Below, piece by piece: positions 26,683-33,781 of a stretch of 45,650 bases of DNA. Every line of letters starts with the position of its first letter. Position 1 is the first letter of the stretch. The DNA lies in NCBI GenBank assembly GCA_022797115.1, contig JAAWKB010000007.1, positions 1 through 45,650 on the forward strand. The letters run 5' to 3'. The notes beneath the pieces are model-generated. The model did not search any database and was not told where the DNA came from. It was given only the letters and a program-made list of their open reading frames with translations. Position numbers and translations under genes: made by a program. The DNA is from Oscillospiraceae bacterium (GTDB taxonomy: Bacteria; Bacillota; Clostridia; Oscillospirales; Oscillospiraceae).

Positions 26683-28245
26683 TTACAGATCAGCGGACAG
26701 AGAGATCTCCAGATGTACATTTGCGATGTGATTACCTGCTGCTTTGGTTGTGGGAATTCGCAGCTGTATGCCGGCAGGGCTCCTTTGCAAAACTGTTGCA
26801 GAAGTCACCGTATCCATGTCATTATCCATGTAGACCAGGCTGGTGGTGTTGGCATCCTGAATAATTGCGGGGTCAATGCGCATGGCAGCCGGTGTCGGCA
26901 CATAGCAGACAACGGCCGGCTGGTCCTGGTATCGGATACCGGCTGCTGTGCCGCTGAATTTGCAGAAATACCGCTGGCATTTCAGCAGCTCCAGCGCCTT
27001 GTTCGGCGGCGGGTCGTTGAGCACCCAGTTGCCGGAGGCGTCCTGATGGGCCAGGGTCTGGACCGGACCCAGCTCCAGCTTGGCCGCAAGCAATGTTTCA
27101 CCCTCCATAATCCACGCCTGTCTTTCGGCAGTACCCAGTACGTCCGTAGTATCTGTCCAATCCTCAGCAATCGAGGTCCGTGACTCCAGCCGGACCTTGC
27201 CATCAAACTCATAAAGAAAGGAGCGTGTGAGTACCATCCCGTTATACTGAGCGGCGTTTTCAATTCTTTGGAAAATCACACAGGGCGGTCCTGATAGATT
27301 TTTTATGCCGCCGCCATCGACGCGGACAATTTTATTTTCTATACCGCCGTTCGAGCTTGTGATGGTAAACCTGTCCGCAATATACGTTCCATTCGGCACC
27401 CCTGTGAATTCCCCGTTGGGATACCTCTGCCAAATGGCGAAATTGGGATTGTCCAGCAGGTTCGGGTTGCTGTGTTGGGAGCCCACCCACTCGCCGGTGG
27501 TCGCGCTGTACTGGCTGCACAGTGCATATTGCAAATCGTAGTTGGGCGGGTCGATCAGCTCCCAGGCGCCCTCTGCGTTCTGGCGGGCCAGGGTTTGCTG
27601 ACTGCCCAGCTCCAGCTTCGCGGCGATGAGGTCCACTGTCTCTGAGACATCGGCCATGTCCATTGCCTGTATAATCGCGTGAATTTTCTCATAACTGCCC
27701 ACTTCTGCTGCGGAAAATGTGACAGCCCCCATTGTCCATGTGCTGGACGGCTGGAGGTCGCTATATCGCAGCGTCCCTATGGATTGGCCTCCCTGCAAAA
27801 AGTCAAGGACCAGCCGGACCTTGCAGTCGCTCTTATAAAACACAGAAAATGTGTAGGTATCCCCATCAGCAACGCCAACCCCGGCTGTCTGCGCCAAAAA
27901 CCAGGGGTTTAACTTGGAAAAACTGAAATGGAGATACCCGTCCTTCACCGCCAGCTTGGACTGGTCCACAACTGTCCACCCATCGATGGCCCATGACCAG
28001 CTCCCGACATATTCCCCTCTCCCGTTCCGGTTCACCGGTTGGCGGAAGTCTGCGTTCCGCAGCAGATTCTGCCCGGGTACCAGCGCATGGACTGTCAAAT
28101 CCGTCCCACTCTGCTCCAGGTCAATATTGCGCCCGCCGGTGACAGTCAGGGTATTCACGCCATTGATGGTGGCGGCAGGCCCCGGCAGGCCGACGCCGCC
28201 AATCTTTTTCCGGCTGCCAGCGGCGTCTCTTACATAAATCGACAT
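26683..28245 (-). CDS. Phage tail-fibre-like modular protein
   Basis: 520 residues, no signal peptide. N-terminus (MSIYVRDAAGSRKKIGGVGL, then PGPAATINGVNTLTV) resembles tail-fibre attachment segments of clostridial phages. Two copies follow of a ~165-residue module that starts NLLxN..F and ends AAKLELG..QTLA..Q....W.L.DPP: about residues 60-246 and 262-427. The interior looks like all-beta carbohydrate-binding jelly rolls. A unique C-terminal ~90 residues begins ELLKCQRYFCKFS. Lower GC than flanking genes. Strong AGGAGGT site lies inside the preceding micro-ORF and the ATG overlaps its stop (TGATG). No terminator clearly visible. Receptor or glycan binding is inference. Confidence 0.75.
   Translation of the reverse strand: MSIYVRDAAGSRKKIGGVGLPGPAATINGVNTLTVTGGRNIDLEQSGTDLTVHALVPGQNLLRNADFRQPVNRNGRGEYVGSWSWAIDGWTVVDQSKLAVKDGYLHFSFSKLNPWFLAQTAGVGVADGDTYTFSVFYKSDCKVRLVLDFLQGGQSIGTLRYSDLQPSSTWTMGAVTFSAAEVGSYEKIHAIIQAMDMADVSETVDLIAAKLELGSQQTLARQNAEGAWELIDPPNYDLQYALCSQYSATTGEWVGSQHSNPNLLDNPNFAIWQRYPNGEFTGVPNGTYIADRFTITSSNGGIENKIVRVDGGGIKNLSGPPCVIFQRIENAAQYNGMVLTRSFLYEFDGKVRLESRTSIAEDWTDTTDVLGTAERQAWIMEGETLLAAKLELGPVQTLAHQDASGNWVLNDPPPNKALELLKCQRYFCKFSGTAAGIRYQDQPAVVCYVPTPAAMRIDPAIIQDANTTSLVYMDNDMDTVTSATVLQRSPAGIQLRIPTTKAAGNHIANVHLEISLSADL
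27585..27627. repeat. 43-bp exact direct repeat, copy 1
   Basis: Identical to 28691-28733. Encodes (minus strand) the IAAKLELGSQQTLA module end in the 520-residue protein. Confidence 0.9.
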
Positions 28246-28316
28246 CAGATTACCTCCTGTCGCAAAATAGTCCGTCCTTGGTAATATGTGATATGGTGCT
28301 TGCTGTAGAATTCCAT
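28245..28316 (-). CDS. 23-residue micro-ORF bridging the two tail-fibre-like genes
   Basis: ATG at 28316 with an ideal ribosome site TAGGAGGGCGCC whose TAG is the stop codon of the upstream 397-residue gene. The stop TGA (28247-28245) overlaps the ATG of the downstream gene as TGATG, and the micro-ORF itself contains that gene's AGGAGGT site. Peptide begins MEFYSKHHITYYQGRTIL and is not hydrophobic. Could be a genuine small tail-associated peptide or a translational coupler. Position and ribosome site are seen; function is unknown. Confidence 0.6.
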   Translation of the reverse strand: MEFYSKHHITYYQGRTILRQEVI

Positions 28317-28325
28317 GGCGCCCTC

Positions 28326-29519
28326 CTATAAATTGGCGTCAGCAAAAAAATCAACGATTGTTACCGTCTTCCCAGCTACCCTGTTGGCAATCTCCATATC
28401 AGAAATATCGACGGATATATTGTGCCGATCTGTACAAATGAAGATCATTTTAGCCGGGTCGAAAGCGATACGCTCCAGATAAGGGATATCCAACAGCCCC
28501 AATTTGCAGGTTGGATTTTCCCGCATTTTTCCGATCTGAATACTGGAAGATACCGTGTGCCCAGCAATAATTGGGCCAAATGCTACGCGCGTAAAACCGG
28601 CACACTGCTGATACCACTGGCATTTCAGCAGCTCCAGCGTCTTATCAGGCGGCGGGTCGTTGAGCACCCAGTTACCGGCAGCATCCTGATGGGCCAGGGT
28701 TTGCTGACTGCCCAGCTCCAGCTTCGCGGCGATTACAGTAAGAGGGGTTGCGGAGATGCTTTTTTGCAGCCCAATCGTCACAATGTCGGTAAGGGTGTTG
28801 CAATCAACATAAGCTGTTATTGAACAGAGCGTCCCTTGCGGGTCCCATACCGTATCGACTCCAAAGATATATACCTGTTTCGTTTCACTTGGATTGCTCA
28901 CCAGGAAACTGAGCGTGTACACGCCTGATAGGAAACGGGATTTGGGAATTCTTTGCTCCAGGTTGTTATACCCGCTGTTCTCAGCCGATCTCAAACCAAT
29001 CCCGCCAGCACCAACCATGACCTTGGATTCTTCGCTGTCGCATCCAAAAAACCACCGGTCAATGGTGTACCCCCGCCCGTACTCCGCCTGCCCCCTCTGA
29101 TTGACCGGGTCAGCAAAGTACCAGTTGTCCAGCAGGTTCGGGTTGCTCACCCGGCTCACATCCGCCTTGACCGCACTTAGCGCATCCAGCGCCCCCTGTA
29201 CCGTCGCGGCCTCCAGCCCGCTCCCCCCGCTGTCGTAGGACACCTGATCTGCCCGCACCGCGCTGCCCTCGCCATCCTCCTCGTACTCAAAGGTATACGG
29301 CCCTTCCCCCAGGCTCCTGTCTATCTCAATCGCACCGCCGCCGGGCACTGTGACCGCATCCTCCGGGGTGTAAAGATTTTGCGGAATCGCACTGCCTGCC
29401 GCATCAAAACCGACCACCTGTCCCGGTTGGCCGGTCAACTGATCCTGTTTCCGGGTCAGGTCTGTTTTCATTTTCTGGCACAGATACTCCAGGCCCTCCA
29501 GGTTCAAATATTTTTCCAA
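28326..29519 (-). CDS. Phage tail-fibre-like modular protein (paralogue)
   Basis: 397 residues from a TTG at 29519 preceded by AAAGGAGAG; no better ATG precedes the conserved start MEKYLNLEGLEYLCQKMK. Next comes a linker with QVSYDSGGSGLEAATVQGAL, a phrase common in clostridial phage tail fibres. A single module at about 126-303 (NPNLLDNWYFADPVNQRG to KLELGSQQTLAHQ, NWVLNDPPPDKTLELLKCQ) is shared with the 520-residue protein. The C-terminal ~95 residues are different (GFTRVAFGPIIAGHTVSS). Lower GC than neighbours. Stop codon TAG is part of the next ribosome site. Probably a remnant or captured tail receptor-binding module. Confidence 0.72.
   Translation of the reverse strand: MEKYLNLEGLEYLCQKMKTDLTRKQDQLTGQPGQVVGFDAAGSAIPQNLYTPEDAVTVPGGGAIEIDRSLGEGPYTFEYEEDGEGSAVRADQVSYDSGGSGLEAATVQGALDALSAVKADVSRVSNPNLLDNWYFADPVNQRGQAEYGRGYTIDRWFFGCDSEESKVMVGAGGIGLRSAENSGYNNLEQRIPKSRFLSGVYTLSFLVSNPSETKQVYIFGVDTVWDPQGTLCSITAYVDCNTLTDIVTIGLQKSISATPLTVIAAKLELGSQQTLAHQDAAGNWVLNDPPPDKTLELLKCQWYQQCAGFTRVAFGPIIAGHTVSSSIQIGKMRENPTCKLGLLDIPYLERIAFDPAKMIFICTDRHNISVDISDMEIANRVAGKTVTIVDFFADANL
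28691..28733. repeat. 43-bp exact direct repeat, copy 2
   Basis: Identical to 27585-27627, same orientation, 1106 bp apart. A further, imperfect match to 26975-27060 precedes it (module end NWVLNDPPP). Confidence 0.9.
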
Positions 29520-29545
29520 TGCCGTCCGCTCTCCTTTCTCAAATA

Positions 29546-29697
29546 TATAGTCGAAGCGGTAAAAAGGAGGCGAGGAAAAACGGGGTGTGGCAAGGCGGAG
29601 GACGCAGGCGGACTGACGCCCGCCAAGGACAACAACGCCATCCACGCCCTGTTTTAGCCGCCGAACTTTACCGATTCTCAGCCGTTTCGACTATAAT
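29546..29697. repeat. Inverted pair of TTTACCG...TTCGACTATA elements
   Basis: The 336-base gap between the tail-fibre-like gene and the response regulator holds TTCGACTATA on the minus strand (29555-29546) and again on the plus strand (29686-29695), each preceded by TTTACCG (29563-29557 and 29667-29673). The plus copy continues into TATAAT (29692-29697). These may be divergent promoters/operators or inverted recombination-like repeats. Nothing else certain is seen in the gap. Confidence 0.5.
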
Positions 29698-29793
29698 ATG
29701 GGGGTGGAAACCGATGGAAGTCATACGGAATATGGTGACTTCCGGCCATAGCCCGCACCCTCATCACGCTCAACCGCTGTTATCCGCCGTGCC

Positions 29794-29822
29794 TTGCCGC
29801 GGCAGGCGGCGTGTGGTATAAT
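29794..29822 (+). promoter_or_regulatory. Candidate promoter of the two-component system
   Basis: TTGCCG (29794-29799), 17-base spacer, TATAAT (29817-29822); about 33 bases before the response regulator ATG. Confidence 0.68.
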
Positions 29823-29855
29823 GGCCGCAAACGGGCATGGAAAGGGGCGTACCGT

Positions 29856-30530
29856 ATGAAAATATTGATTGTAGAGGACGAAACGCTGCTGGCAGATTCG
29901 CTGCGGGATCTGCTGGAGGCCCGGGGCTTTGAAACGGAGGTAGTCTGCGACGGGGAGAGCGGCGCGGCCTATGCGGAATTGGGGGTCTATGATCTGGTGA
30001 TCCTGGATGTGATGCTGCCCAAGCTGGACGGCTGGCAGGCGGCCCGGCAGATCCGAGCCAGACGCTGTGGGGTCCCCATCCTGATGCTGACCGCCCGCTC
30101 CGGTATCCTGGACCGGGTGGAGGGGCTCAACGCCGGGGCGGACTACTATCTGTCCAAGCCCTTTGACACCCGGGAACTGCTGGCCTGCGTCAACGCCCTG
30201 CTCCGCCGCCAGGGGAAGCAGGTGGATGAGCTGTGCTACGGCAACACGTCCCTGGACCTCTCCGCCGGGACCCTCAGCTGCGAGGGCGGGCGGGTCCAGC
30301 TCTCAGCCAAGGAGTTCGGGGTCATGCGCCAATTGATGCAGGCCCGGGAGCGGCTGGTGTCCAAGGAGGCCCTGTTGGAACGGGTGTGGGGCTACGACTC
30401 CAACGCGGTGGAGAACCATGTGGAGGTCTACGCCGGGTTCCTGCGCAAAAAGCTGCGCAGCATCGGCTCGAACCTGCGCATAGAGGCGGTGCGGCGTCTG
30501 GGCTATCACTTGGAGGTGGACGGGGAATGA
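29856..30530 (+). CDS. OmpR/PhoB-family response regulator
   Basis: 224 residues. Receiver domain 1-118: acidic pocket VEDE, phosphoacceptor Asp51 in LVILDVMLPKLDG, Thr in LMLTARSG, Lys101 in YLSKPF. C-terminal winged-helix DNA-binding domain with VQLSAKEFGVMRQLMQARER, LERVWGYDSNAVENHVEVY and FLRKKLRSIGSNLRIEAVRR. The ATG at 29856 has AAAGGGG upstream. The stop overlaps the kinase start (ATGA). Regulon unknown; the neighbouring tail-fibre-like island and queT are candidates by position only. Confidence 0.93.
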   Translation: MKILIVEDETLLADSLRDLLEARGFETEVVCDGESGAAYAELGVYDLVILDVMLPKLDGWQAARQIRARRCGVPILMLTARSGILDRVEGLNAGADYYLSKPFDTRELLACVNALLRRQGKQVDELCYGNTSLDLSAGTLSCEGGRVQLSAKEFGVMRQLMQARERLVSKEALLERVWGYDSNAVENHVEVYAGFLRKKLRSIGSNLRIEAVRRLGYHLEVDGE

Positions 30531-31711
30531 TCCGGCGGCTGCGGATAAAGTTTGTCTGTATCAACATGGCGATTGCCACGGGGATGCTCTGCGTCATCCT
30601 GGGCATGGTACTCCATTTCACCGGGGAGGGGCTGGCTGCGGAGAGCCTGCGCGGGATGCAGGCCGCCGCCCTGGAGCCGATGGGCCCAGGCCAGCGGAGG
30701 CCAGGGGAGCTGCGCATCCCCTGCTTCACCCTCCAGCTGGGCCCCCATGGGGAGCTGATCGCCAAAGGCAGCTCCTACGATCTCACAGACGAGGCGTTTT
30801 TACGCCAGGTGCTGGATGCGGCCCTGGCCACAGGGGAACCGGCGGGCCTGCTGCGGGAGGCGGGCCTGCGCTTCTGCCTGGCCGGGCCGCCGGAGCGGCC
30901 TGTCCTGGTTTTTGCCGACGCATCCGGCGAGCTGGCCGCTATGGAGCGTCTGGTCGAGACCTGCCTTTTTATCGGCTGCGCCGGTTTCCTGGCCTTCCTG
31001 GGCCTCAGCCTGCTGCTGGCCCGCTGGGCGGTCAGGCCCGTGGACATGGCCTGGCAGCAGCAGCGGCAGTTTGTGGCGGACGCCTCCCATGAGCTGAAAA
31101 CGCCCCTGACGGTGATCCTGACCAATGCGGAGCTCTTGCAGGACGGCGGCGCGGACCGGGACCGTTTTGTAAAAAATATCCTGGACATGTCCCGGCGGAT
31201 GCGGACGCTGGTGGAAAGCCTGCTGGAGCTGGCGCGGGTGGACGGCGCTCTGGCGGAGGACGCCATGGAGACGGTGGATTTCAGCCGTCTGGTGTCCGAT
31301 GCGCTGCTGCCCTTTGAGCCGGTGTTTTTCGAGCGGGGCCTGCGCCTGGAGAGCCGCCTGGAGGATGGCCTGGCGGTGCGGGGCTTTCCGGACCGTCTGC
31401 GGCAACTGGCGGGAATCCTGCTGGATAACGCCCAGAAATATGCCGCCCCCCGGGGTTGGGCGAAGGTGTGTCTCCGGCGGGAGGGCCGCTGGCTGCTGCT
31501 GTCGGTGTCCAACGCGGGGGAGCCCATCCCCCAGGGGATGCTGGAGGAAATTTTCAAGCGGTTCCGCCGGGGGGAGCCCTCCGGGACAGAGGGCTGCGGC
31601 CTGGGCCTCTCCATCGCCCAGGGGATCGTCCAGACCCACCGGGGCCGGATCTGGGCGGAGAGCGGGGACGGGGTCAACACCTTCCACGTCCGCCTCCCGG
31701 CAGCGCGCTGA
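30527..31711 (+). CDS. Membrane sensor histidine kinase
   Basis: 394 residues. Two membrane helices at about 10-31 and 146-168 flank an extracytoplasmic domain of about 115 residues with no recognised ligand fold. DHp domain: QFVADASHELKTPLTVILTN with phosphoacceptor His188. ATP-binding domain: N box LLDNAQKYA, F-box EIFKRFRRGEPSG, G box GCGLGLSIAQGIV. No clear HAMP. Start ATG at 30527 overlaps the response-regulator stop. A cognate pair with the preceding gene. Confidence 0.92.
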   Translation: MIRRLRIKFVCINMAIATGMLCVILGMVLHFTGEGLAAESLRGMQAAALEPMGPGQRRPGELRIPCFTLQLGPHGELIAKGSSYDLTDEAFLRQVLDAALATGEPAGLLREAGLRFCLAGPPERPVLVFADASGELAAMERLVETCLFIGCAGFLAFLGLSLLLARWAVRPVDMAWQQQRQFVADASHELKTPLTVILTNAELLQDGGADRDRFVKNILDMSRRMRTLVESLLELARVDGALAEDAMETVDFSRLVSDALLPFEPVFFERGLRLESRLEDGLAVRGFPDRLRQLAGILLDNAQKYAAPRGWAKVCLRREGRWLLLSVSNAGEPIPQGMLEEIFKRFRRGEPSGTEGCGLGLSIAQGIVQTHRGRIWAESGDGVNTFHVRLPAAR

Positions 31712-31726
31712 CGCCCGGAAAAATGC

Positions 31727-31755
31727 TTTACAGGGTGGACGGGCTGTGCTATAAT
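31727..31755 (+). promoter_or_regulatory. queT promoter
   Basis: TTTACA (31727-31732), 17-base spacer, TATAAT (31750-31755). Predicted start at about 31761-31762, exactly where the riboswitch-like structure begins. Confidence 0.78.
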
Positions 31756-31760
31756 CCTTC

Positions 31761-31872
31761 CGACTGGTTTCCACACCCAGTCCAAGCGGGGGTGCGGCGC
31801 GCCCTCGTTCGTTCGGCGGAACCGGGCTGGCGGCCCGGTTCCGGCCGTTCTCTAAACAAAAAATGGAGGTAT
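31761..31872 (+). ncRNA. Candidate preQ1-III riboswitch upstream of queT
   Basis: The leader starts with stem GACTGG (31762-31767) / CCAGTC (31777-31782) enclosing loop TTTCCACAC. The loop TCCA (31770-31773) can pair with TGGA (31864-31867) in the Shine-Dalgarno region TGGAGGT, giving an H-type pseudoknot that would mask translation. Between them lies a perfect 10-bp hairpin GGAACCGGGC / GCCCGGTTCC (31818-31827 / 31833-31842), matching the long intervening helix expected of class III. The gene controlled, queT, is the known preQ1-III target in Faecalibacterium relatives. Structure was read by eye, not by a covariance model. Confidence 0.62.
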
Positions 31873-31878
31873 TACACA

Positions 31879-32400
31879 ATGAAACATCTGACCGTCCGCC
31901 AGCTCACCTTCTCCGCCCTCGTCGGGGCCCTGTACGTCACCCTATGCTACTTTGGGAACATCTTCGGGCTAAACTTCGGCGTGTTCCAGTGCCGGTTTGC
32001 CGAGGCGCTGACCGTGCTGCCCTTCCTGTGTCCCGCCACGGCCTGGGGCCTCTTCGCCGGATGCATCCTCTCCAACATCCTCAGCCCCTACGGCCTGCCG
32101 GACCTGCTTTTCGGCTCCCTGGCCACCCTGCTGGCCGGGCTGTTGACCGCCCGGTGCCGGAATAAATGGCTGGCCCCCCTGCCGCCGGTGATCTGCAACG
32201 GCGTGATCGTGGGCGCCCTGCTGGCCTGGTATGAGACGGGCTTTACCGCCGCCTTCCCCGCCGCCTTCCTTTTCAACGCCCTGTCCGTGGGTGGCGCGGA
32301 GCTGATCGTCTGCTATGTGCTGGGGATGCCCCTGCTGTCGCTGCTGGCGAAAACGAAGCTTTTTCCGGAAACTGGGGGGAAAATCGCGAAAACAGCTTGA
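31879..32400 (+). CDS. queT: QueT-type ECF transporter S component
   Basis: 173-residue membrane protein that binds queuosine precursors (preQ1/preQ0) and works with a shared ECF energising module encoded elsewhere. About five to six membrane helices. Family phrases: QLTFSALVGALYVTLCYFGN, FGVFQCRFAEALTVLPFLCP, GLFAGCILSNILSP, DLLFGSLATLLAGLLTARC and NALSVGGAELIVCYVLGMPL. The ATG is 9 bases after GGAGGT, itself part of the riboswitch pseudoknot. Its stop codon overlaps the rpsF -35 element. Confidence 0.9.
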   Translation: MKHLTVRQLTFSALVGALYVTLCYFGNIFGLNFGVFQCRFAEALTVLPFLCPATAWGLFAGCILSNILSPYGLPDLLFGSLATLLAGLLTARCRNKWLAPLPPVICNGVIVGALLAWYETGFTAAFPAAFLFNALSVGGAELIVCYVLGMPLLSLLAKTKLFPETGGKIAKTA

Positions 32401-32424
32401 CTTTTCCAGATAATCCAGTATAAT
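32397..32424 (+). promoter_or_regulatory. Candidate rpsF-ssb-rpsR promoter
   Basis: TTGACT (32397-32402), 16-base spacer, TATAAT (32419-32424). The -35 includes the queT stop TGA. Confidence 0.7.
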
Positions 32425-32501
32425 AAAAAGGCTTGTGTTTCACAGGCATATCCTTGCTCCCATCGCTTATGGGGGCCATCAGTCCAAAAGGAGGTGCAAC
32501 T

Positions 32502-32798
32502 ATGGCAAAGATCACTGAAAACTACGAAGTCGTGTATATCATCGACCCCGCTGTGGGCGAGGAGGCTGTCGCCGCCACTGTTGAGAAGTTCAAGGCATTG
32601 GCCGAGCAGCACAGCTCTTCCGTAGAAGTCGAGGAGTGGGGCAAGCGCAGGCTGGCCTACGCCATCGATTACAAGACCGAGGGATACTACGTCCTGATGT
32701 CTTTCTCCTGCGAACCCTCTTTCCCCCGGGAGCTGGACCGTGTTCTGGGCATTACCGACGGGATCCTGCGCTCCATGATCGTCTGCAAGGGCGAGTAA
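32502..32798 (+). CDS. rpsF: 30S ribosomal protein S6
   Basis: 98 residues, standard bacterial S6 which with S18 binds the 16S central domain. Recognised by YEVVYIIDPAVGEEAVAATV, EEWGKRRLAYAIDYKTEGYY and the rest of the ferredoxin-like fold ending FPRELDRVLGITDGILRSMI. Ribosome site AAAGGAGGTGCAACT. First gene of the conserved rpsF-ssb-rpsR operon; 13 bases to ssb. Confidence 0.97.
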   Translation: MAKITENYEVVYIIDPAVGEEAVAATVEKFKALAEQHSSSVEVEEWGKRRLAYAIDYKTEGYYVLMSFSCEPSFPRELDRVLGITDGILRSMIVCKGE

Positions 32799-32811
32799 GG
32801 GGAGGAATCAC

Positions 32812-33315
32812 ATGTTAAACCGCATTGTTATCATGGGCCGCCTTGTGAGGGACCCGGAGCTGCGCACAACGCAGTCCGGCGTCTCCGTGACCAGCTTCAC
32901 GCTCGCCGTGGACCGGGATTTTAAGAACCGGGACTCCGGGGAGAAAAATACCGATTTCATCGACGTGGTGGCTTGGCGGCAGACGGCGGAATTTGTCTGC
33001 AAGTACTTCGGCAAGGGCCGTATGGCCGTGGCGGAGGGCCGCCTCCAGATCCGGGATTGGAAGGACCGGGACGGCAACAACCGCCGCAGCGCCGAGGTGG
33101 TGGCGGATAATGTCTATTTCGGTGACAGCAAGCGTGACAGCGGCGGCAGCGATTACGGCTCCCCGCCCCCCTATGGCACGCCTGCCGCAGCATACGGCGG
33201 CGCACCGTCGCCCGCATACGGCGGCAGCCCTGCCCACGGTGGGGATTACGGCGGCCCTGCTGACAGCGGCGGCTTCTCCGATATCGACGACCAGGACGGC
33301 GATCTGCCGTTTTAA
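32812..33315 (+). CDS. ssb: Single-stranded DNA-binding protein
   Basis: 167 residues. N-terminal OB fold: MLNRIVIMGRLVRDPELRTT, VTSFTLAVDRDFKNRD, TDFIDVVAWRQTAEFVCKYF, GRMAVAEGRLQIRDWKDRDG. Flexible Gly/Tyr/Pro-rich linker with repeated AYGG units (about 115-150) and the acidic C-terminal tip DDQDGDLPF that recruits partner proteins. Ribosome site GGGGAGG. Between rpsF and rpsR as in most Bacillota. Confidence 0.97.
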   Translation: MLNRIVIMGRLVRDPELRTTQSGVSVTSFTLAVDRDFKNRDSGEKNTDFIDVVAWRQTAEFVCKYFGKGRMAVAEGRLQIRDWKDRDGNNRRSAEVVADNVYFGDSKRDSGGSDYGSPPPYGTPAAAYGGAPSPAYGGSPAHGGDYGGPADSGGFSDIDDQDGDLPF

Positions 33316-33360
33316 CCGCGCGGCCCATGCCGCGACATTCTGACAGGAGGAAATAGTACC

Positions 33361-33615
33361 ATGGCTATGGAACGTGAAAACCGGCCCGCCCGCTCCGGTG
33401 CGCCCCGCAAGCGGAGGAAGGTCTGCCAGTTCTGCGTGGATAAGTGTGAGCACATCGACTATAAGGACGCCGCAAAGCTGCGCCGTTTTGTCTCTGAGCG
33501 CTCCAAGATCCTGCCCCGCAGGACCACCGGCACCTGTGCCATGCATCAGCGCCAGCTGACGGAGGCCATCAAGAGGGCCCGTCAGATCGCCCTGCTGCCC
33601 TATGTGACCGAGTAA
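33361..33615 (+). CDS. rpsR: 30S ribosomal protein S18
   Basis: 84 residues. Core [40 protein letters not shown] and [20 protein letters not shown]. The cysteines VCQFCxxK and GTCxxH mark the zinc-binding S18 form. ATG at 33361 behind GGAGGAA; a second ATG two codons later is less well spaced. Ends the operon, followed by a strong terminator. Confidence 0.97.
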   Translation: MAMERENRPARSGAPRKRRKVCQFCVDKCEHIDYKDAAKLRRFVSERSKILPRRTTGTCAMHQRQLTEAIKRARQIALLPYVTE

Positions 33616-33626
33616 TTTGAAAAGAG

Positions 33627-33664
33627 AGCCCACCCCTCCGCTTTGCGGATGGGTGGGCTTTTTT
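33627..33664 (+). terminator. Intrinsic terminator of rpsF-ssb-rpsR
   Basis: Stem AGCCCACCC (33627-33635) / GGGTGGGCT (33651-33659) with an inner CCGC/GCGG pair, then TTTTTT. The remainder up to 33781 shows no gene. Confidence 0.9.
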
Positions 33665-33781
33665 GTGTCAGTGAGCAGCTGTATCACTTTTTGAAGGTTG
33701 TTTCGCTCTGCGCCCCGGGAAAAACGATTCCATTTGTTTGCCGCCTGCGAGAGCCTTTTCATTTCAGGCCGGACGGTCATC

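Noticed and set aside
26683-29519. Diversity-generating retroelement target
   Set aside because: No reverse transcriptase ORF and no template-like near-repeat with adenine-specific differences were seen; the repeats are module ends.
29379-29657. Plus-strand ORF ending GGLTPAKDNNAIHALF
   Set aside because: Its last part looks protein-like, but most of it is antisense to the 397-residue gene and it has no ribosome site or recognised family.
26459-31711. Complete prophage or tailocin
   Set aside because: Only tail-fibre-like genes are present; no structural, lysis, replication or integration genes on either side.
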